From the NCBI GenBank assembly GCA_002452635.1, contig DKEU01000212.1, positions 13,508 through 23,201 of the forward strand: a DNA stretch of 9,694 nt. Direction: 5' to 3'. Below are positions 1 to 6,493 of the stretch, piece by piece. The notes beneath the pieces were generated by a model. The model made no database searches. It worked only from the letters and a program-made list of their open reading frames with translations, and was not told where the DNA came from. Within the stretch, counting starts at the first letter, position 1. Each line of letters begins with the position of its first letter. Made by a program: the position numbers and the translations under genes. This stretch comes from Desulfovibrionaceae bacterium UBA6814 (GTDB lineage: Bacteria > Desulfobacterota > Desulfovibrionia > Desulfovibrionales > Desulfovibrionaceae).

Positions 1-1019
1 GTTTCAACTACCGCCGCAACCTGGTGGGGTTCGTGGAGGGCCTCATGGACCTGGGCTGGATCGAGCCGGCCGAGGTCCCGGACGTGGGCGGCCCGGACAA
101 CAACGCCCTGCTCTGGCCGGTGCTGGCCGCCACCCTCAGGAGCGACTTCCTGGAGCTCGCGCCCGAGGCCTTCTGGTCCGCGGGCTGGAACGCCACCCGC
201 CGGGAGGAGGTGCGCGAGGACTGCATCCGCCGCCTGAACGCGGGCGAGGTGGACTTCATGCTGGCCGCCGGCACCTGGGCCGGTCAGGACCTGGCCAACG
301 ACCGCCACAACGTGCCCCTGACCGTGTGTGCGGTGAGCAACGCGGTGTTCTCGGGCATCATCCAGAGTCCCCTCGTGTCCGGCCGCGACCACGTGCACGC
401 CAAGAGCGACCCGGAGCGCTACGTGCGCATGACCCGGCTGTTCTACAACCTCTTCGGGTTCAAGCGCCTGGGCATCACCTACGAGGACAGCCCCGACGGC
501 CGGGTCCACGCCGGGGTGCGGGAGATCGAGCAGGTGTCCCGGGAGTTCGGCTTCGAGGTGGTGCGCTGCCTGGCCCCCTTCGTCGGGGTGGACATCGCCA
601 CGTGCGAGGAGAAGGTCATCGCCTGCCAGGAGGAGCTGGCCCCCCAGGTGGACGCGGCCATCATCCCGGTGCACCGGGGGGTGAACCCGCGGGTCATGTC
701 CCGGATCCTGGCCCCGTACTTCGCGCGCAGGATCCCCACCTTCTCCCAGCAGGGCAGCCTGGAGGTGAGGCGCGGCGTGCTCATGGGCATGACCCTGGGC
801 CGGGGCGCGTTCCGGCAGGTGGGCACCTTCCACGCCAAGGCCGCGGCCTCGGCCTTCCACGGCATCCCGGTGGGCCGGCTGCCCCTGGTGTTCGAGGACC
901 CGCGCGGCCTGGCCCTGAACCGGGAGACCGCCCGGCGCATCGGCTTCACCGTGCCCCCCGGGCTGGACCTGGTGGCCGAGGACGTGTTCGACGCCATCGC
1001 CCCGGACCTGGGCGACTAG
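1..1019 (+). CDS. Periplasmic substrate-binding protein, ABC_sub_bind type (5' end outside window)
   Basis: The reading frame is open from the left edge (frame 3), so the first visible residues FNYRRNLVGF are internal; the GTG at 24 is not taken as the start. About 338 residues are visible, ending in TAG at 1017-1019. The pattern fits the ABC_sub_bind family (PF04392, related to TrpX-like binding proteins): an early 'GFVEGLMDLGWIEP' segment, 'VDFMLAAGTWAGQDLA' followed by 'VPLTVCAVSNAV', a middle 'FKRLGITYEDSPDGR' strand-turn that starts the second lobe, and a C-terminal 'NRETARRIGFTVPPGL' typical of the family end. It should bind a small ligand in the periplasm, but the ligand cannot be read from sequence. 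No permease or ATPase gene is visible. The next gene, a histidine kinase, begins two bases after the stop, so this protein may serve sensing rather than transport. Any signal peptide lies outside the window. Family call is fairly secure; role is inferred. Confidence 0.82.
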   Translation, partial: FNYRRNLVGFVEGLMDLGWIEPAEVPDVGGPDNNALLWPVLAATLRSDFLELAPEAFWSAGWNATRREEVREDCIRRLNAGEVDFMLAAGTWAGQDLANDRHNVPLTVCAVSNAVFSGIIQSPLVSGRDHVHAKSDPERYVRMTRLFYNLFGFKRLGITYEDSPDGRVHAGVREIEQVSREFGFEVVRCLAPFVGVDIATCEEKVIACQEELAPQVDAAIIPVHRGVNPRVMSRILAPYFARRIPTFSQQGSLEVRRGVLMGMTLGRGAFRQVGTFHAKAAASAFHGIPVGRLPLVFEDPRGLALNRETARRIGFTVPPGLDLVAEDVFDAIAPDLGD

Positions 1020-1021
1020 CC

Positions 1022-2341
1022 ATGCGGCGACCGCAGGCCATCCTCGGCGCGAGCCTGGCCTTCGGGCTGCTCTACTGGGTCGGCGACGCGGTCTACGACT
1101 ATTTCAGCTTCGCGGACACCATCCGCATCCTGATCTTCCACGAGCCCCTGACCCTGTGGGACTCCCTGGTGCGCAACGTGCCGCGCAACGACCTCATCGC
1201 CCGGCTGTCCTTCCTGTTCGCCTGCCTGGCGGGCGGCGGGCTGGTGGTGCTGTTCACGACCCGGGCGGAACACGCCGAATCCGTGCTCCGGGAGAACGAG
1301 CGCCGCTCCCGCGCCCTGTTCGAGAACGCCCTGGCCGGGCTGTACAGCGTGGACGAGCAGGGGGACATCCTCTCGGCCAACCCGGCCTTTGCCGACATGC
1401 TGGGCTGCGTCCCGGGGCAGGACAGCACCCAGGCGGTGCGCGAGGCCTGGCCGGCGGCCCTGGAGGACGCTCCGGCCTGGAAGGACTTCCTGCGCCGGGC
1501 CGTGGAAGGGGGCGTCCCGCTGGTGGCCGAGCTGGCGGCCCGCAACCGGCTGGGCCAGCCCCTCTGGCTGCTGCACTCCTGCCGCGCGGTGCCCGACCCG
1601 GGCTGGGGCGGCATGCGCCTGGAGTGTTCGGTGGTGGACATCTCCCACCGCCGGGTGCTGGAGGACATGGCGCGGGCCCACTCCCGGGAGCTGGTGCGGG
1701 TGCAGGAAAAGGAGCGCCGGGCCCTGGCCCTGGACCTGCACGACAACATGGCCCAGGACCTGGCCGCGCTCAAGATCGCCCTGGCCACCCTGTGCGACGG
1801 CCATCCCGAGGCGGAGGAGGCCCTGCGGCCCGGCCTGCAGCGCTGCATGGGCATGATCGGCGCGACCCTGGAGAACGTGCGCCGCACCATGCAGGGGCTC
1901 CTGCCCTCGGAACTGGAGCATTTCGGCCTGGGCAAGGTGGCGGCCGTGCACCTGGCCGAGTTCGCCGAGGCCACGGGCATGGACGTGGAGTTCAGCGGCG
2001 AGGAGCAGGACGGCAGCGGCCTGGGCCTGGAGGGCAAGGTGCACGTGCTGCGCATCCTGCAGGAGGCGCTGCACAACGTGCGCAACCACGCGGGCGCCTC
2101 CCGGGTGGAGGTGCGGCTGTGGTCCACGGCCCGGGACTACCACCTGCTGGTGGGAGACGACGGGCAGGGCTTCGACCCGGACGGCTCCGCCCTGGAGGCG
2201 GCGCGCAACGGCCGCTTCGGCCTGCAGAGCATGCGGGAGCGGGCCTCCATCCTGGGCGGCGAGCTGGAGATCGTCTCCACCCCGGGCCACGGGGCCATGG
2301 TCCACCTCGCCGCGCCCCTGGGCCCCGGCCTGGCGAACTAG
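1022..2341 (+). CDS. Membrane PAS-domain sensor histidine kinase, NarL/HisKA_3 type
   Basis: A 439-residue kinase. Two likely membrane segments (about residues 7-24 and 59-79) flank a short periplasmic loop of roughly 35 residues. A PAS domain follows (about 95-210, 'ALFENALAGLYSVDEQGDIL'). The HisKA_3 dimerisation helix holds the phospho-acceptor His240 in 'ALDLHDNMAQDLAALK'. The HATPase_c domain shows the N box around Asn352 (EALHNVRNHAGAS), the G1 box 379-384 (DDGQGF) and a later GRFGLQSMRERA at 397-408. These motifs define the NarX/DegS-like class, which normally phosphorylates a LuxR-type response regulator; none is in the window. The ATG lies two bases after the binding-protein stop with only a weak purine-rich stretch before it, so translation is probably coupled. 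The loop looks too small to bind ligand alone, which fits a periplasmic partner doing the sensing; that link is inference. Its stop is 16 bases from the stop of the convergent gene. Confidence 0.92.
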   Translation: MRRPQAILGASLAFGLLYWVGDAVYDYFSFADTIRILIFHEPLTLWDSLVRNVPRNDLIARLSFLFACLAGGGLVVLFTTRAEHAESVLRENERRSRALFENALAGLYSVDEQGDILSANPAFADMLGCVPGQDSTQAVREAWPAALEDAPAWKDFLRRAVEGGVPLVAELAARNRLGQPLWLLHSCRAVPDPGWGGMRLECSVVDISHRRVLEDMARAHSRELVRVQEKERRALALDLHDNMAQDLAALKIALATLCDGHPEAEEALRPGLQRCMGMIGATLENVRRTMQGLLPSELEHFGLGKVAAVHLAEFAEATGMDVEFSGEEQDGSGLGLEGKVHVLRILQEALHNVRNHAGASRVEVRLWSTARDYHLLVGDDGQGFDPDGSALEAARNGRFGLQSMRERASILGGELEIVSTPGHGAMVHLAAPLGPGLAN

Positions 2342-2357
2342 CCCACCGCCATTTCGT

Positions 2358-4007
2358 CTACCCCTCCGGCTCCCAGCCCGCCTCCTCCACGGTGTAGGGC
2401 CAGCCGTGCCCGGAGCAGACCCGGGCGGCCTTGCCCCGGGGGGCCAGCCGCGCCTGGGCCGAGCGCATGAGCGCGCGCAGCATGGCCATCTCCCGGCTGA
2501 ACACCCGGCTGTCCGCGTTGGTGCTGGTCATGAGGTACTTGGGCACCGAGAGGATGGACTTGTCCCGCTCGGACAGGCTGGGCACGTCGATGAGATAGTC
2601 CCCGCAGAAGAGCAGCCCCGCCTCGGGCGCGAAGAAGAACACCTGGCCGGCCACGTGCCCGCCCAGGCTCTCCAGCACCAGGAAGCGCACGTCCCCCACG
2701 CTGAACCCGCCCAGCACCGGGAAGCCGCCCGCCTCGGCCGGGTCGCCGGCCCCGCGCGTAAAGGGCGCGATGGCCTGCGGCGCGGCCAGCTCCGTGAGCC
2801 GGGTGATGAGCCGGGTGAAGGCCAGGTTCAGGGCCTGCAAGCGGGTGCCCGTGCCCTGGGCGCGGTTGGAGTTGGCGAACACCGCGGCGCAGTCCGGGTG
2901 CATGTGGACGCGGGTGCCCAGCTCCCGCTCCAGGGGCGCGGCCCAGCCCGCGTGGTCCGCGTCCGGGTGGGTGAAATAGGCGCGCCGGATGCGGGCCGGG
3001 TCGAACCCGTGCCGGGCCAGCCAGTCCCGGGCGTCCGGGAAGTACAGGCCGAAGCCCGAGTCCATGAGCACGTCCTCGTCCGCGGTGCGCAGGAGGAAGC
3101 CGTTGGCCCCGGTGGGGCAGGCCAGGGTGTAGAGGGACACCGCGGGGGTGACGGCGGTGGGCCCGGCCAGGCGCATGGAGAAGCGCTCCCCGGTCTTGCC
3201 CAGGGAGGCCGCGGCCAGGTGCAGGATGTTGGAGAACACCCCGGAGGCGGCCATGGACTCCTCGTCCGCCCCGGCCTGGCGGCGGAAGTCCGCCAGGACC
3301 CGGCCCATCTCGTCCGAGGACTCGAACAGGGCCTTGAGCCGGTCCAGCCGGTCCGGGGGCAGGATGCGGCGCAGCCTAAACAGGAAGTGCTCGGCCGCGG
3401 ACAGGCCGATGACCGCCTCCATGGCCGCGCTGTCCGCGCCCTGCCACTGCACGTGGAAGTGCCAGCCCCCGGCGGTGAGGTCGGCCAGGAGGGCGGACAC
3501 CTGGTCCGGCGAGTCGGTGGCCATGGTGATCTCGGCCAGGCCCGGGGCCGTGTCGCCGTCGTAGGCCAGGTGGATCACGTTGGCCCCGCGCCGCCGGAAC
3601 ACCTCGGCCAGCCGGGCCAGGGTGCCGGGTTTGTCCTCCAGGGTGGCCTTGATGGCCAGGAGCCCTTCCAGGGTGGTGATGGGCTCGGGCCGGGCCGCGC
3701 CCTGCTCCGGGCCGGGCGGGTCCAGCCGGCCCTGCCGGGCCAGGTCGTCGGCCAGGGCCCCGGCCAGGGCCGCGGTGGCGCAGCGCGCCTCCATGCGCAC
3801 CAGGAAGGGGCTCTCGGAGCGGTTGTAGCCGAACCGTTCGATGTTGGCCTGGCGTCCGGCCAGGAAGGCGGCCAGCCCGGCCAGCTCGCCCGGCCGGTCG
3901 GCCATGCGCAGCCCGGCCGCCAGCCGCCACCCGCCCCGCGGGTCGCGGCGCAAGGCCAGCGTGTCGGCCGGGGCCGCGCCCGCCGGCCTGGTGTTCGTCT
4001 CGCTCAT
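2358..4007 (-). CDS. ACT-ACT-metallo-beta-lactamase fold fusion protein
   Basis: A 549-residue protein. The ATG at 4007 is chosen because GGAGGAG sits 6 bases upstream (4014-4020) and the residues before it in the longer open frame look like non-coding GC-rich translation. Two ACT-like regulatory domains are seen at about 28-92 ('LRMADRPGELAGLAAFLA') and 116-187 ('IKATLEDKPGTLARLAEVF', then 'GANVIHLAYD'). A linker of about 95 residues, rich in helix-forming sequence, leads to a metallo-beta-lactamase domain (about 285-540). Its metal motif is THPDADH at 346-352, so Asp349 replaces the usual second His of HxHxDH; His451 (GGHVAGQ), Asp470 (FCGDYL) and His534 (SGHGWPY) complete the site. An acidic residue at that position occurs in flavodiiron/ODP-type and ComEC-type members. 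ACT domains usually bind amino acids or other small ligands, so this could be a ligand-controlled hydrolase or a diiron sensor. Substrate unknown. It lies 98 bases after the TonB receptor gene on the same strand. Confidence 0.85.
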   Translation of the reverse strand: MSETNTRPAGAAPADTLALRRDPRGGWRLAAGLRMADRPGELAGLAAFLAGRQANIERFGYNRSESPFLVRMEARCATAALAGALADDLARQGRLDPPGPEQGAARPEPITTLEGLLAIKATLEDKPGTLARLAEVFRRRGANVIHLAYDGDTAPGLAEITMATDSPDQVSALLADLTAGGWHFHVQWQGADSAAMEAVIGLSAAEHFLFRLRRILPPDRLDRLKALFESSDEMGRVLADFRRQAGADEESMAASGVFSNILHLAAASLGKTGERFSMRLAGPTAVTPAVSLYTLACPTGANGFLLRTADEDVLMDSGFGLYFPDARDWLARHGFDPARIRRAYFTHPDADHAGWAAPLERELGTRVHMHPDCAAVFANSNRAQGTGTRLQALNLAFTRLITRLTELAAPQAIAPFTRGAGDPAEAGGFPVLGGFSVGDVRFLVLESLGGHVAGQVFFFAPEAGLLFCGDYLIDVPSLSERDKSILSVPKYLMTSTNADSRVFSREMAMLRALMRSAQARLAPRGKAARVCSGHGWPYTVEEAGWEPEG

Positions 4008-4013
4008 GGGATT

Positions 4014-4037
4014 CTCCTCCCGAAGGCGTCGGGAGGA
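4014..4037 (-). promoter_or_regulatory. Hairpin that buries the Shine-Dalgarno of the ACT-MBL gene
   Basis: On the plus strand TCCTCCCGA (4015-4023) and TCGGGAGGA (4029-4037) are perfect reverse complements around the 5-base loop AGGCG. In the minus-strand mRNA this is a 9-bp, GC-rich stem whose 3' arm contains most of the only good ribosome-binding site (GGAGGAG, 4014-4020) of the gene starting at 4007. Folding would hide the site from the ribosome, so a thermosensor, ligand-controlled or protein-controlled switch is possible. No T run follows on either strand, which argues against a simple intrinsic terminator. The pairing is seen directly; a regulatory role is inference. Confidence 0.55.
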
Positions 4038-4056
4038 CCACAGTAGGCCCCATGCG

Positions 4057-4078
4057 AGGAGGGCGCAAGGAGGGCGCA
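4057..4078. repeat. Tandem 11-bp direct repeat, two copies, in a leader region
   Basis: AGGAGGGCGCA occurs at 4057-4067 and again, perfectly and without spacer, at 4068-4078. It lies between the TonB receptor stop and the ACT-MBL start. In the minus-strand transcript each copy reads TGCGCCCTCCT, so each carries a CCUCC anti-Shine-Dalgarno stretch upstream of the hairpin at 4015-4037 and could pair with the same ribosome-binding site. It may be a slippage product with no function. Confidence 0.6.
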
Positions 4079-4105
4079 GCCGCGGCCAGGCCTCGCCGGC
4101 CGACC

Positions 4106-6121
4106 TTAGAACTTCACGGCCCAGGACCCGTAGAGGTCCAGGCCCGGCTCGTTCAGGTCCGCGCCCCGGGCCGTGGCCAGGTAGTTGGCGTAGGCGCGGT
4201 CCAGCAGGTTCTTCACCCCGAGCACGAACTCGTGGGTGGTCTTGCCCGCGGCCACGGAATACCCGGTGCGGGCGTTCAGCACGGCCCAGCCGCCCGAGGC
4301 CGGGGTGCCGGCGGGGTGCAGGTTCTGGGGCGCGGCCCACTGGGTCTCGGCGCTCCACCACCAGCCGCAGGCCAGGTCCTGGCGCACCCCGGCCAGGCCG
4401 TTCAGGGGCGCCACGAAGCGCAGCCACTCGCCCTCGGCCACGTTGCGGCCCTGGGCGTAGGCCAGGTTGCCGTACAGGGCCCAGCCCGGGGCCAAGGCCC
4501 ACTCGGCCTCGGCCTCGGCCCCGTAGATCTCGGCCTTGGCCACGTTGGCCATGCGGTAGAGGGTGTCGCTGACCTTCTTGCTGTCGATGAGGTCGTCCAC
4601 GATGTTGGCGAAGGCGGACAGGCCCAGGCGCAGGGGCTGGCCCGTGCGGTGCAGGCCCAGCTCGAAGAAGGTGGATTTCTCGGGCTCCAGGTCCGGGTCG
4701 CCCTCCTCGGTGATGTTTCCGCCCAGGGTGATGTTCTTGTAGAGCTCCAGGATGTTGGGCGTGCGGTAGGAGGTCGCGGCCAGGCCGGTGGCGGACCAGG
4801 GGCCGGCGAACTTCCAGGTGAGGCCGGCGTGGCCGCCCCAGCTGTGGTCCGAGCGGTCGTCCTCGGGCGCGGTGGGGCTGCCGTCGCTGGCGATGTCCAC
4901 CCGGTCCACCCGGCCGCCGAGGTTCAGGGTCCAGTCCGGGGCCAGGGTCCAGTCGTCCTCGGCGAACACCCCCAGGGAGACCTCGTCCGCGTCCGGAGTG
5001 GCCTTGTCCGAGAGCAGCACGCTCTTCTTGGTGTACCGGTCGCGGCCGCCGGTCTTGTACCAGTCCCAGTAGTCGACTCCCGCGTTCAGGTGGTGCGCGC
5101 CCAGGTCCAGGAGGTTGGACCACCGGGCGCTCAGGGTTTCATGGTCCGCGTAGGGCTTGATCCAGTCCACCTGGCCCGAGGTGAAATTGTCGATGCGGGG
5201 GTTGCGTTCGATCTTCTGGTAGCCCAGCTCCAGCTCCGACTTCTCCAGGATCGACCCCGCCGGGGTGAAGGCGTGCCGGACCTGGGCCAGGGTGCGGTAC
5301 TCGTGGGCCAGGGTCACGTCCGCATTGGTGGGCAGGGTGGCGGAGCCGGTGCCCGGGACGCCCACCTCGCGGGCCTCGGCCCGCTGCACCTGGAACCGGG
5401 TCTGGTGCTGCCGGCTCCAGGCCGCGGCCAGGGCCAGGCGGCCGGACTGGTCCTCGTACTGGCTGTTGTGCACGGTGTCGTCGTCGCCGTCGCGGTAGCT
5501 GTCGTGGTCGCGCTTGCTCCCTGCGCCGAAGATCCACAGGTTGGGCGAGGAATAGCCCGCATTGGCGTAGAGGTCGAAGCCCCCGGGGTTGGACTCGGCC
5601 CCCAGGGCGGTCTCGCCGGTCCAGCGCGGCGCATCCGAGAACTCCCCGGACTTGGTGATGACGTTGACCACCCCGCCGGTGGAGCCCGAGCCGTACAGGG
5701 CGCTCACCGGGCCCTTGAGCACCTCCACCCGCTCCACGTCCGCCGGGCTCACCATGCCGAAGCGGCCGTTGATGTCCGTGGTGGTGTTGGTGCGCACCCC
5801 GTCCACCAGGAAGACCACGGCGTCGCGGCCCAGGCCGCGGATCACCATCTCCGAGCCCCAGGCCGAGTCGTTGCTGCGGTCCACCCCGGGGATGCGGCTG
5901 GCCGCGTCGGGCACGCTGGCCGGCGCGGTCTCCCGCATCTCCCGCTCCTCCACCGCGCCCACCCCGCCCGGGGTGGCCGAGGCCGCGGCCCCGAAGCCCC
6001 GGGCCGTGACCACCAGGGGCTCCAATCTGGTCTCGGGCAGGGCGGTGGCGTTCTCCTGGGCCCGGACGGGCAGGGGGAGAAGGAGCAGCAACAGGGCCAG
6101 GGCCAGGGAAGCAGTGCGCAT
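4106..6121 (-). CDS. TonB-dependent outer-membrane receptor
   Basis: A 671-residue outer-membrane receptor, within the usual 600-800 of the family. A Sec signal peptide (about 1-21, long Leu/Ala core, 'VRAQ' end) precedes a TonB box-like LEPLVVTARG at 33-42. The plug domain (about 45-160) shows RIPGVD, VIRGLGRDAVVFLVDGVRTN and VERVEVLKGPVSALYGSGST in the expected order. The rest is a beta barrel with 'SYRTPNILELY' and 'GDPDLEPEKSTFFELGL', which match conserved barrel motifs, and it ends in a terminal Phe (AVKF) as outer-membrane porin-like proteins do. The ATG at 6121 has GGAGGA at 6126-6131. Substrate is not certain: the barrel motifs fit heme or iron-chelate receptors, and a vitamin B12-type or other metal-chelate receptor is possible. 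It begins 17 bases after the TM1266-like gene, so the two are probably one operon. TonB/ExbBD and an inner-membrane importer are not in the window. Confidence 0.93.
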   Translation of the reverse strand: MRTASLALALLLLLLPLPVRAQENATALPETRLEPLVVTARGFGAAASATPGGVGAVEEREMRETAPASVPDAASRIPGVDRSNDSAWGSEMVIRGLGRDAVVFLVDGVRTNTTTDINGRFGMVSPADVERVEVLKGPVSALYGSGSTGGVVNVITKSGEFSDAPRWTGETALGAESNPGGFDLYANAGYSSPNLWIFGAGSKRDHDSYRDGDDDTVHNSQYEDQSGRLALAAAWSRQHQTRFQVQRAEAREVGVPGTGSATLPTNADVTLAHEYRTLAQVRHAFTPAGSILEKSELELGYQKIERNPRIDNFTSGQVDWIKPYADHETLSARWSNLLDLGAHHLNAGVDYWDWYKTGGRDRYTKKSVLLSDKATPDADEVSLGVFAEDDWTLAPDWTLNLGGRVDRVDIASDGSPTAPEDDRSDHSWGGHAGLTWKFAGPWSATGLAATSYRTPNILELYKNITLGGNITEEGDPDLEPEKSTFFELGLHRTGQPLRLGLSAFANIVDDLIDSKKVSDTLYRMANVAKAEIYGAEAEAEWALAPGWALYGNLAYAQGRNVAEGEWLRFVAPLNGLAGVRQDLACGWWWSAETQWAAPQNLHPAGTPASGGWAVLNARTGYSVAAGKTTHEFVLGVKNLLDRAYANYLATARGADLNEPGLDLYGSWAVKF

Positions 6122-6138
6122 GGGGTCCTCCGCAAGGG

Positions 6139-6399
6139 TTAGAGCAGGAACGATTTGACCCGGGTTCCCGGGATCATGCCGAGCTGGCCGGTGAGCGCGC
6201 CCATTTCGTCGCTGGTGGCGTCCACCACCAGGGTGTGCAGCCGCGCGCCCTGGAGCACGCAGCGCACCGCGCTGCGCGCCTTCACGATGTTCGCGTGGCG
6301 GGTGAGGATCCGCTCGATGCGGGTGGCCGCGGCGCGCTGGTCCTCGTCCACCAGCAGGCCCACCACGCCCAGGCGGTTGGCGGTGCTTTGCTCATCCAT
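6139..6399 (-). CDS. TM1266-family iron-only hydrogenase system putative regulator
   Basis: An 86-residue protein with the signature of the TM1266 family (TIGR03959): an early 'RLGVVGLLVDEDQRAAATRIERIL', a central 'NIVKARSAVR', then 'LHTLVVDATSDEMGALTGQL' and 'GMIPGTRVKSFLL', the last part matching the remembered Thermotoga sequence ('IGALSGKLGQISGVRVKT'). The family has an ACT-like/NikR C-domain-like fold and usually lies near [FeFe] hydrogenase or maturation genes; its molecular action is not established, and no helix-turn-helix or ribbon-helix-helix DNA-binding segment is visible here. The ATG at 6399 is chosen because residues upstream in the same frame have no family match; a weak AAAGG lies at 6407-6411. 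The gene heads a probable operon with the TonB receptor and lies about 1.1 kb from hydB. The hydE/F/G maturation genes normally found with it are not in the window. Confidence 0.88.
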   Translation of the reverse strand: MDEQSTANRLGVVGLLVDEDQRAAATRIERILTRHANIVKARSAVRCVLQGARLHTLVVDATSDEMGALTGQLGMIPGTRVKSFLL

Positions 6400-6409
6400 C
6401 GGGTTGCCT

Positions 6410-6440
6410 TTGTATGAAGTTTCGTATACGTTTTTAAAAT
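6410..6440 (+). promoter_or_regulatory. Possible weak sigma70 promoter for the TPR gene
   Basis: This is the only AT-rich patch in the region between the divergent genes. TAAAAT (6435-6440) is one mismatch from the -10 consensus; TTGTAT (6410-6415) is a poor -35 at a long 19-base spacing. A start near 6447 would give a leader of about 47 bases. No better -35/-10 pair was found for the opposite gene on the minus strand. Low confidence. Confidence 0.3.
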
Positions 6441-6450
6441 TCGTGCTACG
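6424..6450. promoter_or_regulatory. Candidate operator (dyad) shared with the hydA promoter
   Basis: An imperfect inverted repeat runs from GTA at 6424-6426 to TAC at 6447-6449, with the exact palindrome CGTATACG next to or within its left side (6423-6430) and TTTTAAAA (6432-6439) at its centre. Its right half, GTGCTACG (6443-6450), recurs in the hydA leader at 8758-8751 in inverted orientation. Over 17 positions the two share AAATnnGTGCTACGnAG. It lies between the divergent TM1266-like and TPR genes and overlaps the possible -10 of the latter. Binding protein unknown. Confidence 0.45.
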
Positions 6451-6493
6451 CAGCCCTGCGCAGCATCCACCCCGTCCCGTTCCGGAGGTCTCC

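Noticed and set aside
326..1021. N-terminal extension of the histidine kinase frame from 326
   Set aside because: This part overlaps the binding-protein gene in another frame and is Pro/Gly/Arg-rich; the kinase proper starts at ATG 1022 just before its first membrane segment.
2342..2357. Possible terminator between the convergent kinase and ACT-MBL stops
   Set aside because: Only 16 bases are available and I could not find a stem followed by a T run on either strand.
2406..4046. A 546-codon open frame on the plus strand opposite the ACT-MBL gene
   Set aside because: Composition is Gly/Pro/Val/Arg-biased with no recognisable motif, and the opposite frame encodes clear ACT and metallo-beta-lactamase motifs.
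4008..5123. N-terminal extension of the ACT-MBL frame up to 5123
   Set aside because: The open frame continues far upstream but overlaps the TonB receptor in another frame and reads as Pro/Gly/Arg-rich nonsense; the Shine-Dalgarno at 4014-4020 sets the start at 4007.
4052..6142. A 696-codon open frame on the plus strand opposite the TonB receptor
   Set aside because: Its translation is Gly/Ala/Val/Arg/His-rich without any domain, while the opposite strand gives a complete receptor with signal peptide, plug and terminal Phe. It is a GC-bias shadow.
6423..6430. CGTATACG as a stand-alone known regulator site (FNR, Fur or Rex type)
   Set aside because: It does not match the FNR (TTGAT-N4-ATCAA), Rex (TTGTGA-type) or Fur (GATAAT-type) consensus; it is treated only as part of the longer dyad.
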